In this document: positions 5,372 to 5,882 of the stretch, in pieces
How the letters are laid out: each line of letters starts with the position of its first letter
How positions within the stretch are numbered: the stretch's first letter is position 1
Translations under genes and position numbers: made by a program
NCBI GenBank assembly: GCA_003646055.1
Contig: QNDZ01000106.1
Span: 1-5,882, forward strand
Source of the DNA: a bacterium
Lineage (GTDB): Bacteria > Hydrothermota > UBA3072 > B12-G15
DNA length: 5,882 bases
Direction: 5' to 3'
Notes under the pieces: generated by a model
Databases searched by the model: none
The model's input: only the letters and a program-made list of their open reading frames with translations
What the model was told of the DNA's origin: nothing

Positions 5372-5882
5372 ATCCTGTCTTCAGGGAGGATATAGGACTG
5401 CCAGTTCGGGTCGTATGGCTCATCCTTCACAGAGGAGTAAACAAGTTCATAGTTTCCATTCTCGTCCCTGTCAACAAAAACAAATTCCATGGCTGTGCCG
5501 GTCTGGTAATACCAGATGGTATAGGGATGGATACCTGTTTCAAAACTCCTGTTCACAACCTCATCAGGTATCCCATACTTAATCAGAATTCTTCCTCTCT
5601 CTGTATATCTCCCCTTTATATTAAACCTTGAAAATTGCTCATCTGCATACTTCACCCTCTGTATAAACTCATCAAGTGCTTCATTCTCCGGGGTTCCTGG
5701 TGTTGGGTCAAGTTTCCTCCAGAACCTTTCAACATATATTATCTTTGCTGAATCAGGCAGCATATTGAACCTTTCAAGTTCGTCAGCGGATATAAGATAA
5801 TTAAGAAACATGGCATACTCAAGTTTCTTCTCTGGTATAATCCTCACAAACTCCCTCTGCAATTTTCCAAGCAATATAAATC
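5353..5882 (-). CDS. GWxTD-domain protein, C-terminal part, enters from right edge
   Basis: The frame is open from the right edge to the TAG at 5353, giving 175 visible residues. A TTG at 5874 could be a start, but there is no stop upstream and the domain is normally the C-terminal part of a larger exported protein, so I treat the 5' end as missing. The family signature is clear: FLNYLISADELERFNMLP, then FWRKLDPTPGTPENEALDEF, RVKYADEQF, then GRYTERGRILIKYGIPDEV, and the terminal beta-rich YTIWYYQTGTAMEFVFVDRD and ENGNYELVYSS. GWxTD domains are found mainly in Bacteroidetes, Acidobacteria and FCB-like candidate phyla, often next to envelope or protease genes; their biochemical role is not established. 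The namesake motif is altered here: GRYTERGR instead of GW.TDRGR. The gene ends convergently with the oxidoreductase, overlapping it by 14 nt. Confidence 0.85.
   Translation of the reverse strand, partial: FILLGKLQREFVRIIPEKKLEYAMFLNYLISADELERFNMLPDSAKIIYVERFWRKLDPTPGTPENEALDEFIQRVKYADEQFSRFNIKGRYTERGRILIKYGIPDEVVNRSFETGIHPYTIWYYQTGTAMEFVFVDRDENGNYELVYSSVKDEPYDPNWQSYILPEDRIKTISR

Noticed and set aside
5353..5874. A complete small GWxTD gene starting at the TTG at 5874
   Set aside because: The frame stays open to the window edge and the domain is usually the C-terminal part of a larger exported protein, so a truncated view is more likely.
1..5882. tRNA, rRNA, CRISPR array, insertion sequence, riboswitch or defence system
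   Set aside because: Almost all bases are accounted for by protein-coding genes, and I saw no spaced direct repeats, transposase motifs, cloverleaf structure or long structured leader; both leaders are about 13-15 nt, too short for a riboswitch.

Overview
The window is a gene-dense piece (about 40% G+C by eye) of what looks like a Gram-negative bacterial chromosome. The envelope-type genes point this way: a gingipain-family (C25) propeptidase, a GWxTD-domain protein and a predicted outer-membrane barrel. C25 and GWxTD proteins together are typical of the FCB superphylum and related candidate phyla (WOR-3/Stahlbacteria, Hydrothermae, Cloacimonadota-like). That placement is an inference from gene content; no rRNA is present to test it. 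Usable TTG starts, ATGA stop/start overlaps and almost no intergenic DNA suggest a compact genome.

Layout. Bases 1-4027 hold five minus-strand genes, read from right to left: mtnA (methylthioribose-1-phosphate isomerase), an unrecognised predicted beta-barrel protein, a membrane-anchored ComEA-type helix-hairpin-helix protein, rlmN (23S rRNA A2503 methyltransferase), and the N-terminal 249 residues of a C25-family peptidase that leaves the left edge. Each gene overlaps the next: three junctions are ATGA overlaps, and the fourth is a 20-nt overlap with a TTG start. They therefore look like one transcription unit.

The only real intergenic space, about 4028-4148, holds two divergent sigma70-type promoters, each with a 17-bp spacer. 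One reads left into the mtnA operon. The other reads right into a FAD-dependent oxidoreductase of the DAO family that resembles the mitochondrial protein FOXRED1. The promoter positions and Shine-Dalgarno sites show that the longest possible ORF starts of both genes are too long; 4027 and 4149 are preferred.

At 5353-5366 the oxidoreductase overlaps, tail to tail, the C-terminal part of a GWxTD-domain protein whose gene enters from the right edge. A small hairpin covers both stop codons.

How the genes work together: mtnA is methionine salvage, rlmN is ribosome modification, the ComEA-like protein may bind DNA at the membrane, and the barrel, C25 and GWxTD proteins belong to the envelope or secreted fraction. 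No single pathway links them. The operon looks like a co-transcribed mix of housekeeping and envelope genes. I see no mobile element, CRISPR array, tRNA, rRNA or clear defence system.
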